Origin: Chryseobacterium sp. LJ668
Lineage (GTDB): Bacteria; Bacteroidota; Bacteroidia; Flavobacteriales; Weeksellaceae
Assembly: GCF_019613955.1 (NCBI RefSeq)
Contig: NZ_CP080443.1
Span: forward strand, 2,651,001-2,715,000
DNA: 64,000 nucleotides
Direction: 5' to 3'
Part shown: positions 9,357 through 19,400 of the stretch, one piece after another
How positions within the stretch are numbered: the first letter of the stretch is position 1
Layout: each line of letters opens with the position of its first letter
The notes under the pieces: generated by a model
What the model saw: only the letters and a program-made list of their open reading frames with translations
The model's database searches: none
What the model was told of the DNA's origin: nothing
Position numbers and translations under genes: made by a program

Positions 9357-9463
9357 ATTAATATGCTTGAATTATAGATCTGGAACAAACCTAATGTTAG
9401 AATGTAAAAAACAAGTTCTTTCATAAAGATTTACATTTTAAAATATATTTGCTTTTTTTTAAA

Positions 9464-10663
9464 TTAAACCCTAACAAACCGATTGACGAACATCGCAGCT
9501 ACAATGTCTCCCACTGCATTCAAAACTGTTGCTAAAGGATCAACTAAGGTTCCTATAATAATAACAGCCGGAACAGCTTCCTGAGGCAGCTGATATACAG
9601 AAATCATTAGCATTTCCCCAATGTAGCCGCCGTTAGGAATACCGCCTGCTACAATGCTGACAAAAACCGTAATCCCTAAAGCCAAAAGAAGATTCGACGG
9701 TTCAAAGAAATCTCTTCCGATAATCTGAAATGCAACGTAAATTTTAATAATAGAAGACATTGACGAACCGTTTTTATGCAAGGTAGTTCCTATAGGAATT
9801 ACAAGATTGGCAATCGAACTAGGAATGCCAATTTTTGACGCCGCCACAAGATTTGTAGGCATGGTTGCAAAGCTGCTGCATGTGCTCAAAGCTGTTAAAG
9901 TAGGTAAGATGGCATTTTTCCAAAAATTTTTGATTCCGTTTTTTCGGTCTGAGATAAAAGCATACAGTGAAAAAAATACAAAGAAATAAATAATTCCGGC
10001 AATATAATACAGTCCTAAAGGTTTCGCATAAAACCCGAAAAGTTGAGGTCCTAACGTTGCCACCTGATAAGCAAAGTAAGCTCCCAGACCAATCGGTGCA
10101 ATTTTCATAATCATTAAAAGCAGCTCTTTCATGACTTCATAACCCGATGCTATAAAAATTCTGAATGGTTTTCCGTTTTCACCGGATTTTCTTGCTGCAA
10201 AACCAATAAGAAATGCAAAAATTAAAAGTGCTAACATATTTTTGCGCGAAAAGACTTCTGTAAATTCTCCTACAGTGAAAAAACTTACGATTCTATCACC
10301 CCAGTTTTCTTCTTTGGCAGTTTCATTAATGATTTCAGAACTTCCTGAGATAGATGACACGGGGAAAAGATAAACCATTCCGATGGTGAAAATTGCCGCA
10401 ATCAATACAAAAAGGAGAAAGGTAAATGACATTGTAAGGATGATTTTTCCGAATTTAGATTGCTGCTCTAATGACGAAATAGAATTGGCCACGGCAAAAA
10501 ATACCAGCGGAACCACGCTCACAAAAAGAAGATTCAGAAAAATATCTCCCAAAGGCTTTATGTACTCCACAATCTGCGGAGCAACAATGCCGATGATGCT
10601 TCCGACGGTAATCCCGAGAAGCAAAAAAAGAATTCCTGAGTAGTTTTTTAAGACCTCTTTCAT
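9464..10663 (-). CDS. Dicarboxylate/amino acid:cation symporter (DAACS family)
   Basis: 399 residues, polytopic inner-membrane carrier that takes up dicarboxylates or acidic amino acids with Na+ or H+. It shows the family's N-terminal helices (GILFLLLGITVGSIIGIVAP), the VSVVPLVFFAVANSI segment, the serine-rich re-entrant loop (TALSTCSSFATMPTNL) and the helix with GTTLHKNGSSMSSIIK; the final part, DPLATVLNAVGDIVAAMFVNR, corresponds to the GltPh NMDGT / DxxxxxxNxxGD substrate and sodium site. Length is normal for the family. It is divergent from the cbpA-like gene at 10758; the short gap holds promoters for both. The precise substrate is not determined. Confidence 0.9.
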   Translation of the reverse strand: MKEVLKNYSGILFLLLGITVGSIIGIVAPQIVEYIKPLGDIFLNLLFVSVVPLVFFAVANSISSLEQQSKFGKIILTMSFTFLLFVLIAAIFTIGMVYLFPVSSISGSSEIINETAKEENWGDRIVSFFTVGEFTEVFSRKNMLALLIFAFLIGFAARKSGENGKPFRIFIASGYEVMKELLLMIMKIAPIGLGAYFAYQVATLGPQLFGFYAKPLGLYYIAGIIYFFVFFSLYAFISDRKNGIKNFWKNAILPTLTALSTCSSFATMPTNLVAASKIGIPSSIANLVIPIGTTLHKNGSSMSSIIKIYVAFQIIGRDFFEPSNLLLALGITVFVSIVAGGIPNGGYIGEMLMISVYQLPQEAVPAVIIIGTLVDPLATVLNAVGDIVAAMFVNRFVRV

Positions 10664-10732
10664 ACAGTGATTTTCATCAAAGATAGATTTATTTTTAACA
10701 ATTTCTTAGACGTTTGTTTGTCTTAATTTTTC

Positions 10733-10740
10733 TAAATTTG
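10733..10740 (+). promoter_or_regulatory. Bacteroidota -7 box for the DnaJ-like gene
   Basis: TAAATTTG, 17 bases before the ATG at 10758, with TTTG at 10713-10716 as a possible -33 element (16-base spacer). Confidence 0.45.
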
Positions 10741-10757
10741 AGTAAACATTCGTTTCT

Positions 10758-11666
10758 ATGGCTTATATAGATTATTACAAAATTTTAGGCGTAGACAAAA
10801 GCGCAACGCAGGACGATATCAAAAAAGCGTACCGCAAGCAGGCCAGAAAACTGCATCCCGATCTCAATCCCAATGATAAAGAAGCTGAAAAACAATTCAA
10901 AGAGCTGAATGAAGCCAATGAAGTACTCAGCAATCCGGAAAATCGAACTAAGTATGATAAATACGGAGAGAACTGGAAGCATGGCGAAGAATACGAAAAA
11001 GCTAAGCAACAGTACCAGAATCAAAATGAAGGTTTTGCTGGAGATTTTTCAGGTGCTGATTTTGGTGAAGGTGAAGATTTTTCAGATTTTTTCCAAAGTA
11101 TGTTTGGTAATGAGGGCGGTGGATTAGGGCGGAGTTCGAGAGGTAGTGCTTCAAATAAGTTTAAAGGCCGGGATATTCAGGCAGACTTGAATTTAGACCT
11201 TAAAGATGCAGGAAAAACACAACAGCAGATTTTTGACATCAATGGAAAGAAAGTAAGAATCACCATTCCTGCCGGAGTGCATGACGGTCAGCAGATTAAA
11301 TTGAAAGGTCACGGAAACCCCGGCTTCAACGGCGGTCCGAGTGGTGATTTATATATAACTTTTAACATCAGTCCCAATCCCGACTTTGAAAGGGCAGGAG
11401 ATGACCTCAAATCAAAGGTGATTATTGATCTGTATACGGCCGTTTTAGGCGGTGATGTCAACATAAAAACTCTCGAGGGAAGCGTTAAGCTGAAAGTAAA
11501 ACCGGAAACTCAAAACGGAACCACTGTGCGATTAAAAGGAAAAGGATTTCCGGTTTACAAAAAAGAGGGTGAATTTGGTGATCTTTTTGTTACCTACGAA
11601 ATAAAATTACCCACAAATCTTACCGAAAAGCAAAAAGCACTTTTTGAACAACTTAAAAATTCTTAA
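10758..11666 (+). CDS. cbpA: DnaJ C-terminal domain chaperone, CbpA type
   Basis: 302 residues. An N-terminal J domain (residues 4-70) carries the HPD tripeptide in LHPDLNPND that stimulates Hsp70 (DnaK) ATPase. A G/F-rich linker ([17 protein letters not shown]) leads to two beta-barrel substrate-binding domains ([20 protein letters not shown]) and a dimerisation tail. The Cys-rich zinc finger of DnaJ itself is absent, so this is a class B / CbpA co-chaperone. The CbpM-like gene follows 3 bases downstream, as in E. coli cbpAM, which supports the assignment. Confidence 0.9.
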   Translation: MAYIDYYKILGVDKSATQDDIKKAYRKQARKLHPDLNPNDKEAEKQFKELNEANEVLSNPENRTKYDKYGENWKHGEEYEKAKQQYQNQNEGFAGDFSGADFGEGEDFSDFFQSMFGNEGGGLGRSSRGSASNKFKGRDIQADLNLDLKDAGKTQQQIFDINGKKVRITIPAGVHDGQQIKLKGHGNPGFNGGPSGDLYITFNISPNPDFERAGDDLKSKVIIDLYTAVLGGDVNIKTLEGSVKLKVKPETQNGTTVRLKGKGFPVYKKEGEFGDLFVTYEIKLPTNLTEKQKALFEQLKNS

Positions 11667-11669
11667 ATC

Positions 11670-11972
11670 ATGAGCGAAAGAATATCACGGGAAGAGCTCG
11701 TAAAAATATACAATGTCGAAATTACTTTTTTTGATGAACTCGTTGATTACGGTTTGCTGAATGTAGAGACTGAAGATGAGGTTCGCTATCTGATATATGA
11801 AGACCTTCACGTTTTTGAGAAGTTTGCCAACTGGCATTACGATCTGGAAATTAATTTGCCTGGCCTTGAAGTAATTCACGATTTGCTTCAGAGAATGGAA
11901 GATTTAAACAAAAAAAACCGTGAGCTGATGCACAAACTTTCGGCAATACGTAATCATTATGAAGATATTTAA
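11670..11972 (+). CDS. CbpM-like chaperone modulator
   Basis: 100 residues, MerR_2/CbpM family. MSERISREELVKIYNVE is followed by FFDELVDYGLL, the small winged-helix-like opening of CbpM, and then a helical C-terminal half (LLQRMEDLNKKNRELMHKL) that would form a coiled coil. In E. coli CbpM binds the CbpA J domain and inhibits it. The gene starts 3 bases after the cbpA stop, so the pair is one transcript. Function follows from family and context, not from a catalytic motif. Confidence 0.8.
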   Translation: MSERISREELVKIYNVEITFFDELVDYGLLNVETEDEVRYLIYEDLHVFEKFANWHYDLEINLPGLEVIHDLLQRMEDLNKKNRELMHKLSAIRNHYEDI

Positions 11973-12002
11973 TTTAGTTTTGCAAACTATAAGAATCGAT
12001 AT

Positions 12003-12539
12003 ATGGCCAAAATGAACGACGATAAAATCATCAATTTAAATGTCAGTAAAAAAGATTTTGAAGAGATTTATCTCAAAGGAAACCAGGGAAGCCTGTTTTT
12101 CTCACCTACGGTAAAGGGGAAATTTATTACAACGGTAGTTGTTGCTACCATTTTGGTCATCTTATTCTTCTTTAAAGATGATTTAAGCAAAGAAAAATTC
12201 GGGATCTTGTATTTTGTAAGCTTTCTGTTTCTGCTGTGTGCGGTATATTTGTCTTTAGCCATCAATAAAGTTTCAAAATGGAAAAAGGAGGTCATTCAAT
12301 ATCTTAAAACGCTTGAGAACACTGAGATTTATCAGATTCAGTTTAATTCTAAGGTTTTTAAAGTAAACCTCAATGATAATAAAGAAACAAGTCTCTGGAC
12401 AGAATTTACCGCTGCAGAGATCAGCAATACATTCATCGGGTTAGAAGGAAAATTCAATTATATGTTTCCTAAAAAATCAATGCAGGAAGCAGATTTTGAA
12501 TTGCTGAAGCAGGCTGTGCAGAAAAACGTGCAAAAATAA
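12003..12539 (+). CDS. Unknown membrane protein with two adjacent helices (YcxB-like layout)
   Basis: 178 residues. A short soluble start (DDKIINLNVSKKDFEEIY) is followed by two membrane helices at about residues 40-80 (FITTVVVATILVILFFF and FGILYFVSFLFLLCAVYLSLAI). The C-terminal soluble domain is about 95 residues and mostly beta (IYQIQFNSKVFKVNL, then TEFTAAEISNTFIGL, YMFPKKSM). This order resembles YcxB-family proteins, whose function is unknown. It begins 30 bases after the cbpM-like gene and may share its transcript. Confidence 0.6.
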   Translation: MAKMNDDKIINLNVSKKDFEEIYLKGNQGSLFFSPTVKGKFITTVVVATILVILFFFKDDLSKEKFGILYFVSFLFLLCAVYLSLAINKVSKWKKEVIQYLKTLENTEIYQIQFNSKVFKVNLNDNKETSLWTEFTAAEISNTFIGLEGKFNYMFPKKSMQEADFELLKQAVQKNVQK

Positions 12540-12540
12540 A

Positions 12541-12568
12541 AAATCAGAGCATTTGCTCTGATTTTTTA
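12541..12568. terminator. Bidirectional terminator
   Basis: AAATCAGAGC / GCTCTGATTT stem with an ATTT loop, A-rich on the left and T-rich on the right, between convergent genes ending at 12539 and 12587. Confidence 0.75.
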
Positions 12569-12586
12569 TTTTTATATAGAAATTGA

Positions 12587-13570
12587 TTAATCTAACCAAC
12601 CCATTTCTTTCATCCACTCATCATTGTAGATTTTCCCCACATATCTTGAGCCGTGGTCATGGAGCAAAACAACAATCACATCATCTTTTGTAAACTGGTC
12701 TTTCATCTGAACCAAAGCTGCCATCGCACTTCCCGCAGAATATCCACAGAAAATCCCCTCTTCTTTGGCTAGCTTTCTTGCGTAGATCGCTCCGTCTTTA
12801 TCTGTTACTTTTTCAAAATGATCGATGACCGACATATCATAATTTTCAGGAAGAATATCTTCGCCAATACCTTCTGTGATATAAGAATATGCGTTTTCTA
12901 ATTTAATTTCTCCCGTCTCATGAATTTCCTTTAAAATCGAACCGTAAGTATCGACGCCGATAGTTTTAATATTCGGATTTTTCTCCTTAAAAAACATTCC
13001 GCAGCCTGTAATAGTTCCGCCGGTTCCTGCTCCGGCTAAAAAATGAGTAAGCTTACCGTCGGTCTGTTCCCAGATTTCGGGAGCAGTCGACTCATAATGA
13101 GCCACTCTGTTTGATAAATTGTCATATTGGTTCACGTACCAGCCGTTTTCTGTTTCTTTAGCCAATCTTTTAGAAACTGAATAATAAGAACGCGGATCGG
13201 TAGGTTTTACGTCTGTTGGACAAACAATCACTTCAGCGCCAACAGCACGTAGAATGTCGCATTTTTCCTTAGATTGTTTTGCGTTGGTCACAAAAATACA
13301 TTTATAGCCCTTGATGATTGCAGCCAAAGCCAATCCCATTCCTGTATTTCCCGAAGTTCCTTCGATAATTGTTCCTCCTGGTTTTAGTCTACCGTCTTTT
13401 TCGGCATCTTCAATCATCTTAACAGCCATTCTGTCTTTAACCGAATTTCCGGGGTTGAAAGTTTCAACTTTTGCCAATACCAATGCCGGGAAATCTTCTC
13501 CCAACACTTTATTGATCTTCACAAGGGGTGTATTTCCTATGGTTTCGAGAATATTTTCTGCGTATTTCAT
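12587..13570 (-). CDS. PLP-dependent cysteine synthase / cystathionine beta-synthase family enzyme
   Basis: 327 residues, fold-type II PLP enzyme. The pyridoxal-binding Lys is K45 in NPGNSVKDRMA. The substrate loop TSGNTG and the phosphate loop GAGTGGTITG are intact. The C-terminal stretch with FCGYSAGSAM and LHDHGSRYVGKIYNDEW is closer to the catalytic core of cystathionine beta-synthase than to classical CysK; the regulatory CBS domains are absent. It makes cysteine from O-acetylserine and sulfide, or cystathionine from serine and homocysteine. The sequence alone does not decide between them and no partner gene (cystathionine lyase, CysE) is adjacent. Confidence 0.85.
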   Translation of the reverse strand: MKYAENILETIGNTPLVKINKVLGEDFPALVLAKVETFNPGNSVKDRMAVKMIEDAEKDGRLKPGGTIIEGTSGNTGMGLALAAIIKGYKCIFVTNAKQSKEKCDILRAVGAEVIVCPTDVKPTDPRSYYSVSKRLAKETENGWYVNQYDNLSNRVAHYESTAPEIWEQTDGKLTHFLAGAGTGGTITGCGMFFKEKNPNIKTIGVDTYGSILKEIHETGEIKLENAYSYITEGIGEDILPENYDMSVIDHFEKVTDKDGAIYARKLAKEEGIFCGYSAGSAMAALVQMKDQFTKDDVIVVLLHDHGSRYVGKIYNDEWMKEMGWLD

Positions 13571-13689
13571 ACTTGTTTTTTTTTCTGCGGGGCAAAGATA
13601 CAGCTTTCAAATTATTTGAGAGCAAAGGTCTTGATATTGAATTACAAGATTGGATAAAAAAATATAATTGCGAAATACGGTTTTCTTTA

Positions 13690-13762
13690 GGAGCTATTTC
13701 CCGCTTTCCGTTGCAATCTTTTGTTTTGCAAACAAAAGGATTTTCACTGCAATCGGGGCTAG
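13690..13762. repeat. Structured intergenic element resembling a dispersed flavobacterial repeat
   Basis: A compact palindromic unit inside the 313-base gap between the cysteine synthase gene and purB. The inner hairpin has a perfect 8-bp stem TTTTGTTT (13719-13726) / AAACAAAA (13730-13737) with a TGC loop, extended by AATC / GGATT with one bulge. The outer arms pair AGC-CCCG (13692-13694, 13700-13703) with CGGG-GCT (13754-13760), leaving a TATTT bulge. I recall very similar units (GAGCTATTTCCCGC near one end, GGGGCTAG at the other) scattered in flavobacterial genomes, but cannot confirm it here. It could act as RNA or as a mobile palindromic repeat. Confidence 0.5.
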
Positions 13763-13851
13763 AATAAATCGTACAAGTGTCAAATTCAAGTTAGATAAAA
13801 AACTGATGCAGTTTTGCAGCAAAAGCATTTTTCTCTCTCAACCAAAATCCG

Positions 13852-13859
13852 TATTTTTG
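13852..13859 (+). promoter_or_regulatory. Bacteroidota -7 box for purB
   Basis: TATTTTTG matches TAnnTTTG, 24 bases before the purB ATG. The rest of the 13571-13883 gap holds the structured element at 13690 and the start region of the divergent gene; short frames here look spurious. Confidence 0.45.
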
Positions 13860-13883
13860 TGCATCTAAAAAGTAAAATAAAGA

Positions 13884-15311
13884 ATGAATTCCTACAAAAA
13901 TCCATTGGAAGAACGTTACTCCAGTGAAGAAATGTTATTTAACTTTTCTCATAACAACAAATTCCGTACTTGGAGACAGCTTTGGATCGCTTTGGCTGAA
14001 ATCGAAAAAGACCTGGGTTTAGAAATTACAGAAGAGCAGATTGCAGAATTGAAAGCGAATGCTGAAAACATCGATTATGATAAAGCAGCTGAGTATGAGA
14101 AAAAATTCCGTCATGATGTGATGGCTCACGTTCACACCTATGGAGACGTTGCGCCTTCAGCAAAGGGAATTATACATTTGGGAGCAACTTCCGCTTTTGT
14201 AGGAGACAATACAGACTTAATTCAAATCCGTGACGGACTTTTAATTTTAAAGAAAAAGTTAGTTAACGTGATGAAAAATCTTGCGGATTTTTCCATTCAA
14301 TATAAAGACCTTCCAACATTAGGATTTACCCATTTCCAACCAGCTCAGTTAACGACTGTCGGAAAAAGAGCAACACTTTGGTTACAAAGTTTGGTTCTTG
14401 ACATCGAAGAGCTTGATTTCTTCTTGGAAACTTTACGTTTCAGAGGAGTAAAAGGAACAACGGGAACTGCAGCAAGTTTCCTGGAACTTTTCAACGGAGA
14501 TTATTCTAAAGTAAAACATCTTGATAAAGAATTGTCAAAAAGATTCGGTTTCGAGAAAGTTTTCGGAGTTTCCGGACAGACTTACGACAGAAAAATTGAC
14601 GCGAAAGTGGTTGCTTTACTGGGAAATATCGCTCAGTCTGCTCATAAATTCTCAAATGATTTGCGTCTTCTTCAAAATTTGAAAGAAGTTGAAGAGCCTT
14701 TCGAGAAAAACCAAATTGGTTCCTCAGCAATGGCTTACAAACGTAACCCAATGAGAAGCGAAAGAATCGGTGCCTTGGCAAAATTCGTAATGTCTTTGAC
14801 AACGAGTTCTGCAATGGTTGCTTCTACACAATGGTTTGAAAGAACTTTGGACGATTCTGCAAACAAAAGATTAACGATTCCACAAGCATTTTTAGCAGTT
14901 GATGCCATTCTATTGATCTGGAATAACATCATGAACGGAATCGTGGTGTATCCAAACAGGATCAACAAACATATTGAAGAAGAACTTCCTTTCATGGCTA
15001 CAGAATACATCATCATGGAAGAAGTGAAAGCTGGTGGTGACCGTCAGGAAATTCATGAAGTAATCAGAGTTCACTCAATGGAGGCTTCTAAAAAAGTAAA
15101 AGAAGAAGGAAAAGATAACGATCTGATTGAAAGAATTTTAAATGATCATTCTTTAAAGCTTGATAAATCAAAATTAAAAGAAGTTTTAGATCCTAAAAAC
15201 TTTATTGGTTTTGCACCCATCCAGACAGAAGAATTTATTGCCAATGAAATTCAGCCTATTCTGGATGCAAACAAAGAGTTGATTGGTTTAGAATCTGATC
15301 TTAAAGTATAA
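13884..15311 (+). CDS. purB: Adenylosuccinate lyase
   Basis: 475 residues, fumarase/aspartase superfamily. It catalyses two purine steps: SAICAR to AICAR plus fumarate, and adenylosuccinate to AMP plus fumarate. The superfamily signature SSAMAYKRNP begins at S280; the flexible loop Ser is in this block. The second conserved region, GDVAPSAKGIIHLGATSAFVGDN, and the third, TLGFTHFQPAQLTTVGKR, are both present with their catalytic His residues. Length is normal. It opens a purine block with purL downstream (16419), separated by one gene of unknown function. Confidence 0.96.
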   Translation: MNSYKNPLEERYSSEEMLFNFSHNNKFRTWRQLWIALAEIEKDLGLEITEEQIAELKANAENIDYDKAAEYEKKFRHDVMAHVHTYGDVAPSAKGIIHLGATSAFVGDNTDLIQIRDGLLILKKKLVNVMKNLADFSIQYKDLPTLGFTHFQPAQLTTVGKRATLWLQSLVLDIEELDFFLETLRFRGVKGTTGTAASFLELFNGDYSKVKHLDKELSKRFGFEKVFGVSGQTYDRKIDAKVVALLGNIAQSAHKFSNDLRLLQNLKEVEEPFEKNQIGSSAMAYKRNPMRSERIGALAKFVMSLTTSSAMVASTQWFERTLDDSANKRLTIPQAFLAVDAILLIWNNIMNGIVVYPNRINKHIEEELPFMATEYIIMEEVKAGGDRQEIHEVIRVHSMEASKKVKEEGKDNDLIERILNDHSLKLDKSKLKEVLDPKNFIGFAPIQTEEFIANEIQPILDANKELIGLESDLKV

Positions 15312-15316
15312 TTGAT

Positions 15317-15341
15317 ATGCAGTCTTTGGGCTGCATTTTTT
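15317..15341 (+). terminator. Short terminator hairpin after purB
   Basis: ATGCAG / CTGCAT stem with an 8-base loop and T run, between the purB stop and the next start at 15354. Confidence 0.5.
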
Positions 15342-15353
15342 AATTTAAATTGT

Positions 15354-16376
15354 ATGAGAATTTACTTTTTTTTTACTTTGTATGTATTTCCAGTGATTGC
15401 ATTTTCTCAGGATTTAAAACCGAATAATAAAATCAAATCTGATTCAGATTTTACCCATACAGTGTCCGGGGTCACTGCTCCTTATAGTCTCAATGATTTT
15501 TCTAGAACGACATTATTTACAAACTCCAAAAATGACAGTGTTTTTGCTGCAGAATATGAAAATAAACGCAATGACGCAGTGTTTAAATTTAAAATTATTC
15601 CGGCCTTACTTCATGAAGAAAGACTTTTAAATCATTATTATAAAGATTTAAATGAAAGGAGATATACACCCAAAGAAAGTGAAAAAGTAAATAAAACAGT
15701 AGTATTTAAAGAAGGTAAATTTAAGCTTCACGGAATCAGCACGTATTTTACTCATCTTAACAGGCTGGTTAACGTGAGAGTTTATGACGCAGGATTTTGG
15801 GTTCTTATATCTGAAAGTAGTCAAAAAGGAAATGATACTTTATCTCTGGACAAAGCTCAGGATTTGTTTTTAACTAAAATAAAACCGACAAAAATAGTTG
15901 AGAAAAATCCATTAACAAGATACAGCAATATTTTATATGCACCTGTTGCAGCTCAGGACAAATTATTGCTGAGAACCACGATGAGCAGTGCAACGAATAA
16001 GATGAAATGGATTTACGAAAATATTGATAAATACGAAAGAGCGGCGGGAATTCCCGGAATTCTTCTGGATTTTCAAATTGCTGGGATTAATGGTTTCATA
16101 GATTATAAAACAGAGAAAAATCAAAGTACAATAGAAGGAAATAATCCTGCAACACGATTGATTTCTTTCTTTACAAAACTTAAAAAAGATGGTTTTATAG
16201 ACGAATATCTAATGGAGCAATATTACTATTTATTGACCCCGTCAGAAAATCAGAAGTTCGATTATAAAGGCTATCAAAAGTGGAAACTAGAGAATTCGAT
16301 AGATTATAATGTTGCTCAAAAATACTATATAATTGTAAATTCGCGTAAGAAAACTGATCTGAATAAAGATGAGTAA
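15354..16376 (+). CDS. Exported protein of unknown function
   Basis: 340 residues from the ATG at 15354 (MRIYFFFTLYVFPVIAFSQ, a signal peptide); a longer frame from 15312 runs through the purB terminator and is rejected. The mature part is soluble, rich in Lys, Asp and aromatic residues, with no membrane helix. Noticeable segments are TAPYSLNDFSRTTLF, KFKLHGISTYFTHLNRLV and KYERAAGIPGILLDFQIAG. No known domain is recognised. It lies between purB and purL on the same strand, but a signal peptide argues against a role in purine synthesis. Confidence 0.65.
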   Translation: MRIYFFFTLYVFPVIAFSQDLKPNNKIKSDSDFTHTVSGVTAPYSLNDFSRTTLFTNSKNDSVFAAEYENKRNDAVFKFKIIPALLHEERLLNHYYKDLNERRYTPKESEKVNKTVVFKEGKFKLHGISTYFTHLNRLVNVRVYDAGFWVLISESSQKGNDTLSLDKAQDLFLTKIKPTKIVEKNPLTRYSNILYAPVAAQDKLLLRTTMSSATNKMKWIYENIDKYERAAGIPGILLDFQIAGINGFIDYKTEKNQSTIEGNNPATRLISFFTKLKKDGFIDEYLMEQYYYLLTPSENQKFDYKGYQKWKLENSIDYNVAQKYYIIVNSRKKTDLNKDE

Positions 16377-16418
16377 ATTAATTAAAAAGTTTAATAATAT
16401 TTAAATATCTGACATCTA

Positions 16419-19400
16419 ATGTCTCAAAACAAAAGAATTTTCGTAGAAAAAAGAGGGATTTTCGATGTAGAAAGTCCAAAGATTTTTGATGAAGTAAAAG
16501 CGGTAGTTCCGTCGATCAAAAATGTAAAAGTGTACAATGTGTACGATATTTTCAATTTATATGATGGTGAATTCGATAAAGTGGTTAACAGTACTTTCGT
16601 AGATCCCGTTACTGATATTTTGCATGAAGAAAATCCTGCAGAAGGAATTCATTTTGCCATGGAATTTTTGCCGGGACAATACGATCAGCGTGCCGATTCT
16701 GCTCAACAATGTATCGCTTTACTGACAGGAAATGAGAAATCAAAAGTAAGAAGCGGAAAACTTATGCAGTTTGAAGGTATTTCAGAAGCTGATTTAGTAA
16801 AAATAAAAGATCTTTTGATCAATAAAGTAGAATCTCAGGAAAAAGATTTATCGATTTTAGATATTCCTGCAGAAGAGACACCGTCAAAAGTGATTGTTCA
16901 TGAAGGTTTTATCAATTTTGATGATGCTCAGCTTGAAGAATTCTTTAACAATCACGGTTTTGCTTTAGGTATGGATGATTTAAAATTTATTCAGGAATAT
17001 TTTAAAAGTGAACAGAGAAATCCTACAGAAACTGAACTGAAAGTTTTAGACACCTATTGGAGTGATCACTGTCGTCACACAACGTTTGAAACAGAATTGT
17101 CAAATATTGAGTTTGAAGGACAGTTTAAACATACATTGGAAACCATTTTCAACGATTATATCGAAAAAAGAAAATTTTTAGGACGCGAATTGAAACCTAT
17201 CTCTTTAATGGATCTGGCAACCGTTTGCGGAAGATATTTTAGTAAAACCGGAAAGCTTGATAACTTGGTAGTTTCAGACGAGATCAACGCCTGTACCATC
17301 CAAATCGAAGCTGAATACGACGGTAAAAAAGAACCTTGGTATTTATTATTCAAAAATGAAACACACAATCACCCGACAGAAATCGAGCCTTTCGGTGGTG
17401 CTTCAACGTGTTTAGGCGGAGCGATCAGAGATCCTTTGTCCGGACGTTCTTTCGTTTTTCAGGCGATGAGATTAACGGGTGCTGCAGATGTTTTAGAACC
17501 TGTGGATCGAACGTTACCGGGCAAATTACCTCAAAAAACAATCACAAAACAGGCTGCAAACGGATATTCTTCTTACGGTAACCAAATTGGTTTGGCAACT
17601 ACAATGGTTTCCGAAATCTACGATGAAGGCTACAAAGCAAAAAGAATGGAAGTTGGTTTCGTTGCAGGAGCGGTTCCTGTGGATTGGGTAAGACGTGAAA
17701 AGCCTGAAGCTGGTGATTCTATTATTATTTTAGGTGGTGCAACGGGACGTGATGGAGTTGGTGGAGCAAGCGGAAGTTCGAAAGAACAAGACGAAACTTC
17801 GATCCACACGATGAGTTCTGAAGTTCAGAAAGGAAATGCGGTAGAAGAACGTAAAATCCAGAGATTATTCAGAAATCCTGAAGTAACAAAACTGATTAAA
17901 AAATCTAATGACTTCGGAGCTGGAGGTGTTTCTGTAGCAATTGGTGAAATCGCCGATTCTTTGGAAGTGAATCTGGATGTTTTACCTTTAAAATATGAAG
18001 GTTTGAACGGAACTGAGCTTGCCATTTCTGAATCTCAGGAAAGAATGGCTGTTGTGGTTGAACCAAAAGATAAAGAACAGTTTATCAAATTCTGTGAAGC
18101 TGAAAATATTGTTGCTGTTGAGGTTGCAAAAGTGACAGATTCAGGAAGAATGCAGATGTTCTGGAAAGGCGATAAGATTGTTGACCTTTCAAGAGAATTC
18201 CTTGATACCAACGGTTGTTCTAAAAGACAGGAAGTTAAGATTACGCATCTTAATGAGATAAAAGAGGAAACACCTTCTTTTAACGAAGAAAACTTCTTAA
18301 AAATCTTAGCAGATAAAAATGTTGCCTCTCAAAAAGGTTTGTTAGAAATGTTTGATTCATCAATTGGTGCGACCACGGTTGCGATGCCTTTGGGTGGAAA
18401 ATATCAGCAGACTTTGATGGAAGGAAGTGCTCAGACATTGCCGATTTTAGGAGCGAAAAATATTGAAACAGTTTCTTTGGCAAGTTGGGGATTTGATGCT
18501 GAAATTTCAAAGCAAAACTCATTATTGGGAGCTTCTTATGCAGTCTTAGAAAGTGTGGCAAAAATCGTTGCTATGGGTGGCGATTATAAAAATATCAGAT
18601 TCAGTTTTCAGGAATATTTTGAGAAATTAGGTCAGAATCCTGAAAAATGGGGGAAACCTTTGGCTTCTCTTTTAGGAGCTTACGATGCTCAGATTAATTT
18701 CGGTTTAGCAGCAATCGGAGGTAAAGATTCGATGAGTGGAACGTATCAGGATTTGAATGTTCCGCCAACGTTAATTTCATTCGCTTGCGCTAACGGAGAA
18801 AAGAAAAATATCATCTCTCCTGAATTTAAACAGGCAGGAAATAAACTCTATTTCTTCAATCATACTCCACAGGAAAACGGACTTCCAAACTATGAAAGTT
18901 TAAAGGTTGTTTTTGAATTGATTTTCGAAAATATCATAGCCGGAAAAATTGTTTCTGTGAAGACAATTAAAGAAGGTGGAGTTGCTGTTGCTTTAGCGAA
19001 AATGAGTTTCGGAAACAGATTGGGAGCTGAAATTAATATCGCTGATGAGAATATTTTATTAGCTAAAAATATTGGAAGTTTAGTCATCGAATCGACTGAA
19101 GAATTGAGTTCTGTTGATCTTCAATTAATCGGTGAAGTTAAAAATTCAAATATTTTGAAAATCAATAATTTGAATTTTGAAATCGAAAAATTACTTGAAG
19201 CTAATACGAAGACTTTTGAGAATCTTTTTTCGACAGTAGAAAAAGAAAAAATAACGGTTGAATTGGATTCAAAACTGAATTCTATCAACCCTAGAAATAT
19301 CATTATTAAAAAACACGGGTTGGCGAAGCCAAGAGTTTTTGCTCCTGTATTTCCGGGGACAAACTGTGAGTATGATACATTGAATGCCTTTGCAAAAGAA

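Noticed and set aside
13528..13868. Short open frames on the plus strand upstream of purB
   Set aside because: They run through the structured palindromic element and the start of the divergent gene; no start context or protein-like composition.
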